Origin: Euphorbia lathyris
Lineage: Eukaryota > Streptophyta > Magnoliopsida > Malpighiales > Euphorbiaceae
DNA: 64,000 nt
Reading direction: 5' to 3'
Assembly: GCF_963576675.1 (NCBI RefSeq)
Contig: NC_088916.1
Span: 13,182,501-13,246,500 of the forward strand
Shown: piece after piece, positions 1 to 11,330 of the stretch
Layout of the letters: each line of letters opens with the position of its first letter
How positions within the stretch are numbered: position 1 is the stretch's first letter
Notes under the pieces: generated by a model
What the model was told of the DNA's origin: nothing
The model's input: only the letters and a program-made list of their open reading frames with translations
Databases searched by the model: none
Program-made: the position numbers and the translations under genes

Positions 1-485
1 ACAGATACCAATTGCAAGGTGAATTTTTTTGAGATCTAAGCCAAGTAGTGACAACATTACTTAGAAAAATGAAAAACTTCCATTTAGTTCATCATGAATT
101 TATTCATGTTATGGAACCAATTGAACTAATAGCTTAATTTAATAGCTAAGGACAAATGATAACTATTATATTAATCCTTCATTCTTAAACCTATATAAGA
201 AACTAAGAAATCCTCATTCCTCAACTTATCCATTCTTATCTGTAGCCTAGAGAAAATATATAAGTAGTTCAGTTGAGCAAGAAAATGTTTACCTCATGAA
301 TAGATCAAGTTGAGGGAGGTGCAGACACACACACACACATGGAGTAGTTGAGTTAACTATCTGAGTTGCAAATGTAGTAGACCCACATGAACATCCATGA
401 ATCTATAATTTAAAATGGGTCTTAGTTAAAGCAATAAAATAATGACTAAATGTGGAAATATTAGCAACACTACCATTGAAAGGAC
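1..485. other. Non-coding left flank with a short AC microsatellite
   Basis: No open frame or recognisable element is visible. An (AC)n run lies at about 324-339. This is the sequence the CACTA element entered; the last three bases before the element, CAT, are repeated on its far side. Confidence 0.6.
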
Positions 486-488
486 CAT

Positions 489-545
489 CGCTACAAGAAA
501 AAACGCTATCACCGATGGAAATATCCGTCGGTGATAAGCCAAAAT
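489..545 (+). repeat. CACTA left terminal inverted repeat and subterminal motifs
   Basis: CGCTACAAGAAAA followed by GCTATCACCGA pairs with the right end (GCTATCACCGA in reverse complement). The two ends match over roughly 30 bases with a few differences. The CACTA core is mutated to CGCTA here. Confidence 0.85.
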
Positions 546-965
546 GTGTCAGTGATCGTAATCACCGACGGAAAGCAGTGTGTCGAAGTTGACCTCGTAG
601 GTAATCCATTACGATAATTTTTTTGCTGGATCGGTGATATCACCGATAAAACGGTGTTGGTGTTATGTGTAGGTGTTTCCGACCCATGTTTAGTCGGTGA
701 TTTGTGTAGGTATTACTGACACCATCATCGACACAATATTTATAGGACATTCCGACCATAACTACTGAGTATCTTGCGTAGAAAATTCTGACAAATAAGA
801 TTATTTGTTTATCAACAGAAATATGTTGGGAAAATATGTCGGTATTGATATTTTAAAATTCAGATTTATTTACATATTATTGTTAATAATTTATAAATAT
901 TAAATATTTTTATATTCAATTTTTTTTTGGTAGAAAAGGAAAGGAAAGCAAAGCAAAACAAGCAA

Positions 966-1805
966 CTACACCGGGATTAGCCTAGGAAAGCTAACCCTAA
1001 TCCTATCCTCTAAAAGAAGAGGAGAAAGAGCGATAGGGGGAACGGTAAGGGTAGAAACACCTAACACCCCCTCACGGCCTGCCGCCGCTAAGTGATCTGC
1101 AACACGGTTCTGCTCCTGGAAAATGTGGCTGAACTCAAGGATATCAAATGAGGGGCTAAGCCTCTTAATAGCTTTAATAAGGTTGCGGCTATGAAGACCC
1201 ATGACATGACTACCCAAAATCATATTGATGGCCTCCAAGTTATCTGACTCCACAGAAAGCCTCTTAACACCCAGCCTAATCACCAGCTGGATCCCAGAGA
1301 GAATGCCCCAGAGCTCCGCAGAGAAGGAAGAACCCAAACCCAAATTCTAGGTAAACCCAGAAAGCCAGGCGCCTCCCGCATCCCTAAGAACACCTCCGGC
1401 AGCAATCTTACCATTACTGAGGCAGGAACCATCAGTATTCAGCTTCACAACCCCCTCTCTCGGCCTGCTCCAGCTCACGAGGTGGACATCACTACTCGGG
1501 GAAGATCTGGCAAGGGACTCACCTTTGAAACTATCAATAATAGAGGAGAGTTTCTTCAAGAAGAACTCAGCTAAGTTAGGCAAAAGCACAACTTTATTAT
1601 CAAAAATCTCCTCGTTCCTCCATTTCCACACTTGATGACAGATAATGGCAAAGAAAATGTCCTCATGCTCCATATAAGACAATAACTTTCCCCTAATACC
1701 ATCTGAGAACCAGTCGTTCACAGAATGGGACATGAAGGAAGAGAAAGTATGATGAGAGAGAATTTTCTTCCAAACCTCTTCACGCGTGGCACAACGATTC
1801 AACAT
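966..1805 (-). pseudogene. LINE ORF2 C-terminal part: zf-RVT tail and RNase H
   Basis: This is the downstream part of the LINE polyprotein, left of the gypsy insertion. An RNase H domain is recognisable from its four acidic positions: D in NTDGSC, E in SAELWG, D in VESDN and D in NRVAD. This domain would remove the RNA strand after cDNA synthesis. The frame is broken by an in-frame TAG near 1345 between GAWLSGFT and NLGLGSS. A further small shift or deletion near 1785-1800 disrupts the zinc-binding region where it approaches the gypsy insertion. RNase H at the C terminus is a known feature of one plant L1 group. The copy is dead. Confidence 0.8.
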
Positions 1806-2741
1806 GGCCTTGATGCGGATTCCGCGAAGAACCCGAACTAAGGGATAACTGTACCCCGTCGTTATCAAGTAATAAATTTCTGGTTTAAGTCCAGGTTATC
1901 GTCCACAGGATTTATTTCTGCAAGTATCAAGCTACTCGGTCTCGGATGTTATCTAGGCTTAGGGGGTTTTGAGTTTGTTTGTTTTAATTAATCTACTCCT
2001 AGGTTGAATTATGCTAATCCTAGCTAAGTTATCTAATTCTAGCTAAGTTATTCTATGCCTAACTAAGTTACTCTACCCCTAATTGATCTTTCATTAATGA
2101 AACTATTCGAAGGAACATGGTATGAACGATAATAATAAAGATAGATTATCAAGTCTATTGAATAAAAACCTAATCTGAGTCACTTGTATTCAAGGCGATT
2201 AACCCTACTTACCCTCATGAGGTTCCTAGCGCGTGATTCCCTAAGGCCGAAACTAGGTCTAAGGCTCAGTAAATTGGCGTTTAATCAACTAAGAGGTCGT
2301 CAATCTCCTAGGCTCTGACTAGGTCAGATTCAGCTCGCAATATGTGCCTACTAGATTTTGGGGCTTTTGAATGAGTTAAACCAATTGAATAAAGCGTAAG
2401 ACAGAGATTAGACAAATAATCATAGAACAAAACAAGAGCTAAATTATTATTAAAGGCGAAGATAATTGTCACAGGATACAATAAGTCAAGTTCGGCAACT
2501 GTATCAAAGAGTACAAACATGGAAAGATAAAAGGAGATACAAAAATCCCTTTCAGGGAACCTGTTTACTCTGCAGCCGGCGACTTGATCTTAAGGACGGA
2601 CCTTGATAATTCCTCGAGAAAAAGCTTTGAAGGAGCTTCAATGGAGGTTGAGGAAGATGGAGAAGATGGAGAGGAATTACAAGGGGAAAGCTAAAATAAT
2701 TTACAAAAACGAAAGATGTCTAATTTACATTGGAAAAATCC

Positions 2742-2749
2742 TATTTATA
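2742..2749 (-). promoter_or_regulatory. TATA box in the 3' LTR
   Basis: CTATAAATAG on the minus strand lies downstream of the palindrome array in the transcription direction. The other LTR has it at the matching place, so it is the likely core promoter. Confidence 0.65.
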
Positions 2750-2866
2750 GACGCGGCTCGGCCCTCTTTTTGACCTATTTTCGTGTCCTTATTGGTGTAG
2801 GAAGACGTGGGGTCCATCGTGGCTTCGTGGGGGCGGAATTGGTCTTTTTGACCAATTCCCGCAGGT

Positions 2867-3092
2867 CTGCTCGCCGAGCAGGGAAGGCTGCTCGGCGAGC
2901 AGGGCTGCTCGCGCCGAGCAGCCCCCTGCTCGCCGAGCAGGCGCTTGGTGGCCTGCTCGGCGAGCAGGCTCCTGCTCGCCGAACAGGCGCCTGGCGCCCT
3001 GCTCGGCGAGCAGGCCTCTGGCGGCCTGCTCGGCGAGCAGGCATAGCCTGCTCGGCGAGCAGAAATGGCCCGTGGGGCCCTGCTCGCCGAGC
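2867..3092. repeat. Array of ten GC-rich palindromes in the LTR U3
   Basis: Ten units of CTGCTCG(G/C)CGAGCAG and variants are separated by short GC-rich spacers. Each unit is close to a perfect palindrome. The array lies roughly 120 bp upstream of the LTR TATA box in element orientation. The repeats generate open frames on both strands, but these have no protein-like content. Confidence 0.9.
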
Positions 3093-3495
3093 GTTTTCGC
3101 CCGAAGCGTGCTCGATTCAAGCTTGATGAGTTCTATGCCCTTTTTCGTCCGAACTTACACCTGCACACGCATAAAAACTCCGGAAAACATTAGTCCAAAA
3201 GCCAAATTGATCCGTCAATCGCTTATTTTGAGCAAACGCTTCGTTTGGTGCGACTTTTGACGGACCAATTAGCTTCAAAAGATAACGGAATTCTAATATG
3301 CATGCTATTACGGCCGTATTTGCCTAAATTGATCACAAAAGGAGCCTCAACGACGAAAAGTAAATAGAACGTTTCCAATTCCTAACTAACTCACACAAAA
3401 GCATTTAAATGCGAGAATTGCTCGCTTATTGACCAAATAACTCTAAAACCCGTCCTAAAACCGTACCCAAAGATAGGGGTTTTTGACCCCTATCA

Positions 3496-5056
3496 AACCT
3501 CCTCGCACTTAAAACTTTACTTGTCCCCAAGTAAACTAAAAAACTAAACCCGCCATCACAAGCAAGCTAGAAAACCTCCTGGTTTGACTAGGTGCTTGAC
3601 ACAACTTCGAGCATCTGTAATTACATGCATTCGGAAATACAAAGTAGAGACACGATATCCAAAAGCCGCATTTCAATTATCATGGGTCATAGTTTTAAGC
3701 AAAAGGACACATGTTCAATTAAACGAGCTTGAGGGGATCGCTAAGTAAAACACCTCACCATAGGTAGTTCACTCATTCACACAATTTTGGTGGCTAAAGT
3801 GTTTACTCTCGGCTTATGTTCTTGCTTAGGATTACGTTGATTTTGCACGTTCATCCGAGTTCCTCTACTATGCTATATGACTCCGATGATATCAAAAACA
3901 GCCTCTAATTGGGGTTGTAATGTGGTTAGAGGGTTAAAGGTACAACAAAGGTTAAAAGTTCTAGCGCTACAAAAACAAAGTTAAAATGGCTTTAGCAAAT
4001 ACGAAGTGACTAAGCTTTTTATTCATCCCTTATTTTTTTCTTTTTGAGATGTTTTCTTGAGACGTTTTTGATTTTTAGGAACTGGGGAATGAAGTTCTTC
4101 CCTCTTGTTCGTCTCTTTTCTTTTCTTTTTTCTGTTTTTCTCTTCTTTTTTTTTCTTCTTTTTTTCTTTTTGGGATAGTGATGCTCATTCACTTCTTAGC
4201 CTTTTGGCTTGCTACTGTAATGCCATAAACAAAGATAAAGCGCTAGAAGAAAACAAAGGCTCAATTCGAGCTTTGCAAAAAATTTGGGTTAAGTAGCGAA
4301 CCAAGTTGTGGTTTGCAAAAACAGGTTAGAACGAAAGAAAAATCTACAAACTACAAAAATATAGGCTCAAAGGGGCTTCCTAGAGTGGATGAAAAAGAGA
4401 AAATAAGGTAAAGAAAAGGGTTAATTCTAATGAGACTGATTCATCGTTTATCATCTCAAATCATTGCATGTAGGTTCAACACAGTATTAGGTGCAAAATC
4501 TGTAATCTTCCACAAGTCAAAGCATTCACACAAAAATGTCAAGAAAAAGAGCTTTTTGATGTTCGCTCTTAGGCTCAAATTCAGCTCACAATTCTTTGGG
4601 TTTCAATTTTGTGTTTACTAGTTTTCCCCAAACTCAAGTTTAATATCACATGCCTTCAATTCTTAAGTTATCTACCTAAGTAATGATTTTAGCATTTCTT
4701 CAAAAGTAGGGTCTAAATGCAAACTGTAGCTCATGCTTTTACAGATACAAGAGTTGTGTCCTACGCCTAAACTAGTTGTCATGCAATTTTAGATTCAGTT
4801 CTCAGCCCTCAAAGACAAATAACGAAGTTTAGATTCGAAGGAGGTTCACGGTTTTAGGTCCTAAACATGCAAAAACATAAACAAAACCTAAAAAACGCTA
4901 AACTAAACTAGACACGACGCAACAAAAATTTAAAATTTATACAATTTTTGTAAGTTTGTCTACCCCTCCTCCTCACACTAAAACATGCAATAAGTTCCAA
5001 CATTGCATCACAAATCATGAAGTACGAGTGTAAAGAGTTAGGGTGGAGAAGACAAC
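3496..5056 (-). other. Athila 3' non-coding region with polypurine tract
   Basis: Next to the LTR, the minus strand reads GTGCGAGGAGGTT, a good polypurine tract for plus-strand priming. The other roughly 1.5 kb between pol and the LTR has no convincing frame. It contains a C/T-rich stretch at about 4110-4170. Athila relatives often have an env-like frame here; none is recognisable. Confidence 0.7.
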
Positions 5057-8000
5057 TTACTGATCGGCCGCCCATTCTGTGCTTGTCTGCAGGCGCAGAA
5101 CTTGCACGTCCGAATCGTTCTTGCCAAGATAAAGCTTTAGGCGGTGCCCATTTACCTTTTGGGTGGCTCCATCCCTCCCTTTGATAACCATTCCGGAGGG
5201 GTGTGCGTTGATGACCGATAATGGCCCGTGCCATCTACTTTTGAGTTTGCCCGGGAAGAATCTCAGTCGGGAGTTGTATAGTAGTACTTGGTCACCTACT
5301 TCGAAGGTTTTCTTTTGTACTTTCCTATTATGCACCCTCTTGGTTCGTTCTTTGTATAGCTTGGCATTTTCGTAAGAGTTGTACCGGAGCTCATCCAGTT
5401 TGTGCAGCTGAGTTAGTCGTAGTTCACCTGAAAGTTTTGGGTCAAAATTCAAATATTTCAGCGCCCAATAAGCCTTATGCTCTAGTTCAACCGGTAAATG
5501 ACAAGATTTTCCGAAAACTAAACGATAGGGGGACATTCCTATTGGAGTCTTGAAAGCTGTCCGATATGCCCAAAGAGCATCATCCAGCTTAAGGCTCCAG
5601 TCTTTTCTAGCATTCCCCACTGTTTTCTCAAGAATACGTTTTAACTCCCTATTTGACACTTCTACCTGGCCACTCGTCTGAGGGTGGTAGGGTGTTGCAA
5701 CCCTATGAGCTACGCCATACTTTTGGAGCAACATGTCAAATTGCCTATTGCAAAAATGGGATCCCCCATCACTGATGATGGTCCGGGGGGTCCCGAATCT
5801 GGTAAAAATATTCTTTCTCAGAAATCTCATCACTACTCGAGCATCATTTGTGGGTAGAGCTTCTGCTTCCACCCATTTGGAAACATAATCAACCGCCACA
5901 AGAATGTATTGGTTGTTGTGTGACATGGGAAAAGGTCCCATGAATTCTATGCCCCAAACATCAAATAGCTCACACACGAGTATACCTTGTTGAAGCATCT
6001 CATTTCTCCTAGAGATATTTCCTACTCTCTGACATGCATCACAATATTTAATATAGCTATTAACATCTTTATGCATTTGTGGCCACCAAAACCCACTTTG
6101 GAGGATTTTTGCCACTGTCCTATCTAGCCCGAAGTGGCCACCTGGTTCCCTAGAATGACACATATTAATCACTGAATCTACCTCCTCTTCAGGTATACAT
6201 CTCCTAATTATGCCATCAGTGCAGAATCGAAACAAATATGGTTCTTCCCAAAAATATTGTTTGTTTTCAAACATGAACTTACGTTTCTTGCTTGCATCTA
6301 AATCAGGGGGAAGAATGTTACCGACTTTGTAATTTGCGATGTCTGCAAACCAGGGGAGAGATCGTACCGAATACAATGTTTCGTCCGGAAATACCTCCTT
6401 GATTGTCTCATGTTCTAAGGTTTGTTGATCTGACTCTAACCTGGATGTTACGTTTTCCACCCCCTTTTTGTCTCTGATCTCGATGTCAAACTCTTGGAGT
6501 AGTAAGATCCAACAGATCAGCCTAGGTTTTGCATCCTGCTTGCTCATCAGATATCTCAAGGCTGCATGGTCAGTAAAAACAATTACCTTAGACAGCACCA
6601 AATAAGATCTAAATTTGTCAAAGGCAAACACTACGGCTAGCAATTCCTTTTCGGTTATTGAATAATTCTGTTGTGCATCATTTAAGGTTTTGCTAGCATA
6701 GAAGATTGGGCGAAAAAGTTTATCTACCCTCTGCCCAAGACAGGCTCCTACAGCCAAATCACTGGCATCGCACATTAACTCAAAGGGAAGGGACCAATCC
6801 GGGCTTACCATAATGGGTGCTTCAATTAATTTCTTTTTCAGTAATTTAAATGCAAACATACATTCTTCATTGAAATTAAAATCAGCATCTTTCAGTAATA
6901 ATTGAGTGAGGGGTTTAGTGATTTTTGAAAATTCTTTTATAAATCGTCTATAAAACCCTGCATGTCCTAAAAAGCTCCTAACCAATTTCACATTGGTAGG
7001 AGGTGGCAGTTTTTCAATTACCTCAATTTTTGCCTGATCGACCTCGATCCCCTTCCCCGACACCTTGTGTCCTAATACTATACAATTTTGGACCATGAAC
7101 TGGCACTTTTCCCAATTAAGTGCCAAGTTCTTGTCTTCACAACGTTCTAAGACTCGGTCCAAGTTTTCAAGACATTGGTCGAAAGTAGGTCCTACAAAAT
7201 TAAAATCATCCATGAAGATTTCTAGGAACTCCTTGACCATGTCAGAAAACATAGCCATCATACAACGTTGGAATGTGGCAGGGGCATTACATAATCCGAA
7301 AGGCATCCGCCTATATGAAAAAGTCCCATAGGGGCAAGTGAATGTGGTTTTCTCTTGATCCAAAGGGTCCACAGGAATTTGCATATAGCCGGATAGCCCA
7401 TCTAAAGTACAGAAAAATTCGTGCCCTGCCAACCGTTCCAACATTTGATCAATAAATGGTAAGGGAAAATGGTCTTTACGGGTGGCCTCGTTTAATTTCC
7501 TATAATCTATGCATACACGCCAACCCGTAACCTTTCTAGTTGGGATTAATTCTCCTTTTTCATTTTCCATTACCGTTGTTCCCCCTTTTTTGGGCACGCA
7601 TTGAACCGGGCTTACCCATTGGCTATCAGAAATCGGAAAGATGATACCTGCGTCGAGGAGTTTTATAACCTCGACTTTTACCACCTCTTTCATGTTAGGG
7701 TTGAGCCGTCGTTGAGGCTGGGCAGATGGCTTGATCTCTTCCTCAAGGAAAATTCTATGCGTGCAGATTTTGGGGTCGATGCCTTTGATGTCGTGGATTG
7801 ACCATCCAAAGGCCCCTTTATGTTCCATCAGCACCTCCACCAATTTTTCTTCCTGTTCAACTGTCAACAAAGAAGAAATAATAACGGGTAAATCTGTGGG
7901 AGGTTGAAGAAAAACATATTTCAGGTTGTTGGGTAAGGGTTTAAGCTCCAATTTTGGAGGTTCCTCTAATGAGGTCTTAGGCTTAGGTTTGATCTCACGA

Positions 8001-9601
8001 TCAAGGTCCTCTTTTCTACCCTTAACCCAATAACATTTTTCAGGTGGGAGATCTTCAAATGGCTCACTCGAGTTTTCACATTCCTCACCACCTAGACCGA
8101 GTTCTAAAGAGGCATTTCTTATATCAAGGTCAACTTCCTCAACACATTCATCTATTAGTGCATCCACAAAGTTACAACTTTTGGAGCGTTCTTGAGGAAA
8201 TTTCATGGACTCATAAACGTTAAATGTTACCTCTTCGTCCTGCACCCTTAGGACCAATTTACCTCCATGGACGTCTATTAGTGTCCTACCGGTTGCAAAA
8301 AACGGTCTCCCAAGAAGAATGGGGACGGAGTCATCTTCTTCCATGTCGAGGACCACAAAATCGACCGGGAAGATCAGTTTGTCTACCTTTACCAACACAT
8401 CTTCAACTATGCCTCTAGGCCGTGCAATTGACCTATCCGCTAGCTGCAGTGTCATGTTTGTTGGTTTAGGTTCTCCGAGCCCCAATTTCCTGAAAATTGA
8501 TAGAGGCATAAGATTAATACTTGCTCCTAAATCGCATAATGCCCTATCTATGTGCATGTTGCCTATCCTACACGGGATGGTAAAGCTCCCTTGATCTTTA
8601 AGCTTAGGGGGTAATTTATGGGTGATTATGGCCGAGCATTGTTCTGTTAAAGCCACTATCTCATTTTCCCCAAACTTCTTCTTTTTCGACAACATGTCTT
8701 TAAGAAATTTTGCATAGTTCGGCATCTCCTCTAGTGCTTCCATTAATGGAATGTTTATTTCTAATCTACTAAGGATTTCCGAGAACCGGGCAAATTTCTT
8801 ATCTAGGTTGGCCTTTTTCTGTTTCTGAGGGAATGGCAGTTTTGGTGCATAAGGCCTAACCACATTTTCTACAGCTATTTCAGAAGCTGAAGTTTCAGAT
8901 GCGGGACCGGGGTTGCTTACCACTTCCGGTTCCCTACTTACCTGAGGTGACGGAGACATTTGCGATGGAGGTTCCACGAGTGTGTCCACTTCCTTGCCGC
9001 TCCTTAGGGCGATGGCTTGAACCGCCTCTTCTTGCAAGAGGAATGCCTCATGACATTCCCTTTCTTCTTGTCTGATTGTGGCGAGCTGGTTACTCAGGGT
9101 CCTGCATGCCTCCTTGTTGGCTGCCAGTCGGACGGATATCTCTTTTAGGAGAGTCATTATTCCTTCTGAGTACCCTGTTTGCCTGCCATAAAAATCAGCG
9201 TTAGAATGAGGACATGGAAGGGTATCCATGGGTGCCATGTAGCGCGCCGGTGGATATCGTGTATGCTCCTGATCGTAGTAGTTGTAAGTTGAGGGTTCAG
9301 AATTATACCTTTGATGATTACCCAAATAACTTACATTCTCACCTCTAGGTACGTAATAGTTGATGTGGAATACCCTACCGGGGTGATTCTGGCCGCATCT
9401 CTCGCAGAATGGTATCCTTGGTTGGTTATTTTGGTTGTATGAAGCCACAAGGAAGTCCATTTTTGTGTTAAGATCGTTCATGGACGGGTTCGATGCTCTG
9501 TTGTCCATAGTCGCTGGAAGAACGATCGAATTTAAGTAATAGTATATCAACAAGTATTTATATATACAAGTATAAATGATATTAACAAATAATATATTCA
9601 C
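5057..9601 (-). CDS. Athila-like polyprotein: zinc knuckle, protease, RT, RNase H, integrase
   Basis: This single uninterrupted frame has 1514 codons. The likely start is the inner ATG at 9508 (MDNRAS) rather than 9601. Domains in order: a short gag remnant with a CxxC knuckle (CERCGQNH, about residue 65); LRSGKE; aspartic protease with [12 protein letters not shown] (about 355); RT from about 620 with [10 protein letters not shown] and FMDDF (about 795); RNase H with LMCDASD (about 945); integrase zinc finger (CDACQ, about 1180) and core to about 1330; and a C-terminal chromatin- or DNA-binding tail. Together these would process the polyprotein, copy the RNA and insert the cDNA. Two oddities stand out. 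The capsid part of gag is absent, and the first integrase catalytic Asp (normally WGIDF) is Glu at 5945-5947. Confidence 0.92.
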   Translation of the reverse strand: MNILFVNIIYTCIYKYLLIYYYLNSIVLPATMDNRASNPSMNDLNTKMDFLVASYNQNNQPRIPFCERCGQNHPGRVFHINYYVPRGENVSYLGNHQRYNSEPSTYNYYDQEHTRYPPARYMAPMDTLPCPHSNADFYGRQTGYSEGIMTLLKEISVRLAANKEACRTLSNQLATIRQEERECHEAFLLQEEAVQAIALRSGKEVDTLVEPPSQMSPSPQVSREPEVVSNPGPASETSASEIAVENVVRPYAPKLPFPQKQKKANLDKKFARFSEILSRLEINIPLMEALEEMPNYAKFLKDMLSKKKKFGENEIVALTEQCSAIITHKLPPKLKDQGSFTIPCRIGNMHIDRALCDLGASINLMPLSIFRKLGLGEPKPTNMTLQLADRSIARPRGIVEDVLVKVDKLIFPVDFVVLDMEEDDSVPILLGRPFFATGRTLIDVHGGKLVLRVQDEEVTFNVYESMKFPQERSKSCNFVDALIDECVEEVDLDIRNASLELGLGGEECENSSEPFEDLPPEKCYWVKGRKEDLDREIKPKPKTSLEEPPKLELKPLPNNLKYVFLQPPTDLPVIISSLLTVEQEEKLVEVLMEHKGAFGWSIHDIKGIDPKICTHRIFLEEEIKPSAQPQRRLNPNMKEVVKVEVIKLLDAGIIFPISDSQWVSPVQCVPKKGGTTVMENEKGELIPTRKVTGWRVCIDYRKLNEATRKDHFPLPFIDQMLERLAGHEFFCTLDGLSGYMQIPVDPLDQEKTTFTCPYGTFSYRRMPFGLCNAPATFQRCMMAMFSDMVKEFLEIFMDDFNFVGPTFDQCLENLDRVLERCEDKNLALNWEKCQFMVQNCIVLGHKVSGKGIEVDQAKIEVIEKLPPPTNVKLVRSFLGHAGFYRRFIKEFSKITKPLTQLLLKDADFNFNEECMFAFKLLKKKLIEAPIMVSPDWSLPFELMCDASDLAVGACLGQRVDKLFRPIFYASKTLNDAQQNYSITEKELLAVVFAFDKFRSYLVLSKVIVFTDHAALRYLMSKQDAKPRLICWILLLQEFDIEIRDKKGVENVTSRLESDQQTLEHETIKEVFPDETLYSVRSLPWFADIANYKVGNILPPDLDASKKRKFMFENKQYFWEEPYLFRFCTDGIIRRCIPEEEVDSVINMCHSREPGGHFGLDRTVAKILQSGFWWPQMHKDVNSYIKYCDACQRVGNISRRNEMLQQGILVCELFDVWGIEFMGPFPMSHNNQYILVAVDYVSKWVEAEALPTNDARVVMRFLRKNIFTRFGTPRTIISDGGSHFCNRQFDMLLQKYGVAHRVATPYHPQTSGQVEVSNRELKRILEKTVGNARKDWSLKLDDALWAYRTAFKTPIGMSPYRLVFGKSCHLPVELEHKAYWALKYLNFDPKLSGELRLTQLHKLDELRYNSYENAKLYKERTKRVHNRKVQKKTFEVGDQVLLYNSRLRFFPGKLKSRWHGPLSVINAHPSGMVIKGRDGATQKVNGHRLKLYLGKNDSDVQVLRLQTSTEWAADQ

Positions 9602-9657
9602 AAAGAATGCCTAAACTAACAAGTCGACCTTTGGTTCGATATTGCAGAAGAAATAAA

Positions 9658-9675
9658 TCCCCGGCAACGGCGCCA
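9658..9675 (-). other. Primer binding site for tRNA-Asp
   Basis: The plus strand reads TCCCCGGCAACGGCGCCA, identical to the 3' end of plant tRNA-Asp including CCA. The minus strand is therefore complementary to it. It lies six bases inside the 5' LTR boundary at 9682, and this supports the Athila assignment. Confidence 0.88.
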
Positions 9676-10631
9676 AAAACTTGATGCGGATTCCGCGAAG
9701 AACCCGAACTAAGGGATAAGTGTACCCCGTCGTTATCAAGTAATAAATTTCTGGTTTAAGTCCAGGTTATCGTCCACAGGATTTATTTCTGCAAGTATCA
9801 AGCTACTCGGTCTCGGATGTTATCTAGGCTTAGGGGGTTTTGAGTTTGTTTGTTTTAATTAATCTACTCCTAGGTTGAATTATGCTAATCCTAGCTAAGT
9901 TATCTAATTCTAACTAAGTTATCTAATTCTAGCTAAGTTATTCTACGCCTAACTAAGTTACTCTACCCCTAATTGATCTTTCATTAATGAAACTATTCGA
10001 AGGAACATGGTATGAACGATAATAATAAAGATAGATTATCAAGTCTATTGAATAAAAACCTAATCTGAGTCACTTGTATTCAAGGCAATTAACCCTACTT
10101 ACCCTCCTGAGGTTCCTAGCGCGTGATTCCCTAAGGCCGAAACTAGGTCTAAGGCTCAGTAAATTGGCGCTTAATCAACTAAGAGGTCGTCAATCTCCTA
10201 GGCTCTGACTAGGTCAGATTCAGCTCGCAATATGTGCCTACTAGATTTTGGGGCTTTTGAATGAGTTAAACCAATTGAATAAAGCATAAGACAGAGATTA
10301 GACAAATAATCATAGAACAAAACAAGAGCTAAATTATTATTAAAGGCGAAGATAATTGTCACAAGATACAATAAGTCAAGTTCGGCAACTGTATCAAAGA
10401 GTACAAACATGGAAAGATAAAAGGAGATACAAAAATCCCTTTCAGGGAACCTGTTTACTCTGCAGCCGACGACTTGATCTTAAGGACGGACCTTGATAAT
10501 TCCTCGAGAAAAAGCTTTGAAGGAGCTTCAATGGAGGTTGAGGAAGATGGAGAAGATGGAGAGGAATTACAAGGGGAAAGCTAAAATAATTTACAAAAAC
10601 GAAAAATGTCTAATTTACATTGGAAAAATCC

Positions 10632-10639
10632 TATTTATA
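10632..10639 (-). promoter_or_regulatory. TATA box in the 5' LTR
   Basis: CTATAAATAG on the minus strand is the likely core promoter of the Athila-like element, as this LTR lies upstream of the coding frame. Confidence 0.68.
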
Positions 10640-10756
10640 GACGCGGCTCGGCCCTTTTTTTGACCTATTTTCGTGTCCTTATTGGTGTAGGAAGACGTGG
10701 GGTCCATCGTGGCTTCGTGGGGGCGGAATTGGTCTTTTTGACCAATTCCCGCAGGT

Positions 10757-10922
10757 CTGCTCGCGCCGAGCAGCCCCCTGCTCGCCGAGCAGGCGCCTGG
10801 TGGCCTGCTCGGTGAGCAGGCTCCTGGCGCCCTACTCGGCGAGCAGGCTCCTGCTCGCCGAGCAGGCCTCTGGCGGCCTGCTCGGCGAGCAGAAATGGCC
10901 CGTGGGGCCCTGCTCGCCGAGT
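10757..10922. repeat. Array of seven GC-rich palindromes in the 5' LTR
   Basis: The units match those in the other LTR, but only seven remain (two with substitutions, CTGCTCGGTGAGCAG and CTACTCGGCGAGCAG). The LTRs start identical at insertion, so the 10-versus-7 difference arose afterwards or during replication. Confidence 0.88.
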
Positions 10923-11330
10923 GTTTTCGCCCGAAGCGTGCTCGATTCAAGCTTGATGAGTTCTATGCCCTTTTTCGTCCGAACTTACACCTGCACACGC
11001 ATAAAAACTCCAGAAAACATTAGTCCAAAAGCCAAATTGATCCGTCAATCGCTTATTTTGAGCAAACGCTTCGTTTGGTGCGACTTTTGACGGACCAATT
11101 AGCTTCAAAAGATAACGGAATTCTAATATGCATGCTATTTCGGCCGTATTTGCCTAAATTGATCACAAAACGAGCCTAAACGACGAAAAGTAAATAGAAC
11201 GTTTCCAATTCCTAACTAACTCACACAAAAGCATTTAAATGCGAGAATTGCTCGCTTATTGACCAAATAACTCTAAAACCCGTCCTAAAACCGTACCCAA
11301 AGATAGGGGTTTTTGACCCCTATCAGGCCT

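Larger units (their letters stand above)
1811..3495 (-). repeat. Athila-like 3' LTR (1685 bp)
   Basis: The plus strand runs from TGATGCGGATTCC to GACCCCTATCA, so the ends are TG and CA. The LTR is 41 bp longer than its partner: it has more palindrome units but lacks one short TAATTCTAACTAAGTTATC duplication found near 9905-9925. Confidence 0.92.
1811..11325 (-). mobile_element. Athila-like Ty3/gypsy LTR retrotransposon, gag-deleted
   Basis: It is a complete LTR pair (1811-3495 and 9682-11325) flanked by the 5-bp TSD GGCCT at 1806-1810 and 11326-11330. Transcription runs right to left. The PBS matches the 3' end of tRNA-Asp, and a purine tract borders the other LTR. The single long frame is of Athila type: LRSGKE after a zinc knuckle, FMDDF in the RT and [10 protein letters not shown] in the integrase. 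The LTRs are nearly identical outside repeat-number changes, so the insertion looks recent. The gag N-terminal and capsid region is missing, as there is little space between PBS and frame. Confidence 0.9.
9682..11325 (-). repeat. Athila-like 5' LTR (1644 bp)
   Basis: It has the same termini as the left copy (plus strand TGATGCGG to CCCCTATCA) and is followed by the TSD GGCCT. It drives the element toward lower coordinates. Confidence 0.92.

Noticed and set aside
2716..3260. Overlapping open frames on both strands in the Athila LTR arrays (also 10606-11090)
   Set aside because: They are made of the GC-rich palindrome repeats and have Arg/Ala/Ser-rich periodic content. They occur equally on both strands and differ with unit number.
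9658..9675. tRNA-Asp gene
   Set aside because: Only the 18 terminal bases of tRNA-Asp are present, exactly at an LTR boundary. This is the primer binding site.
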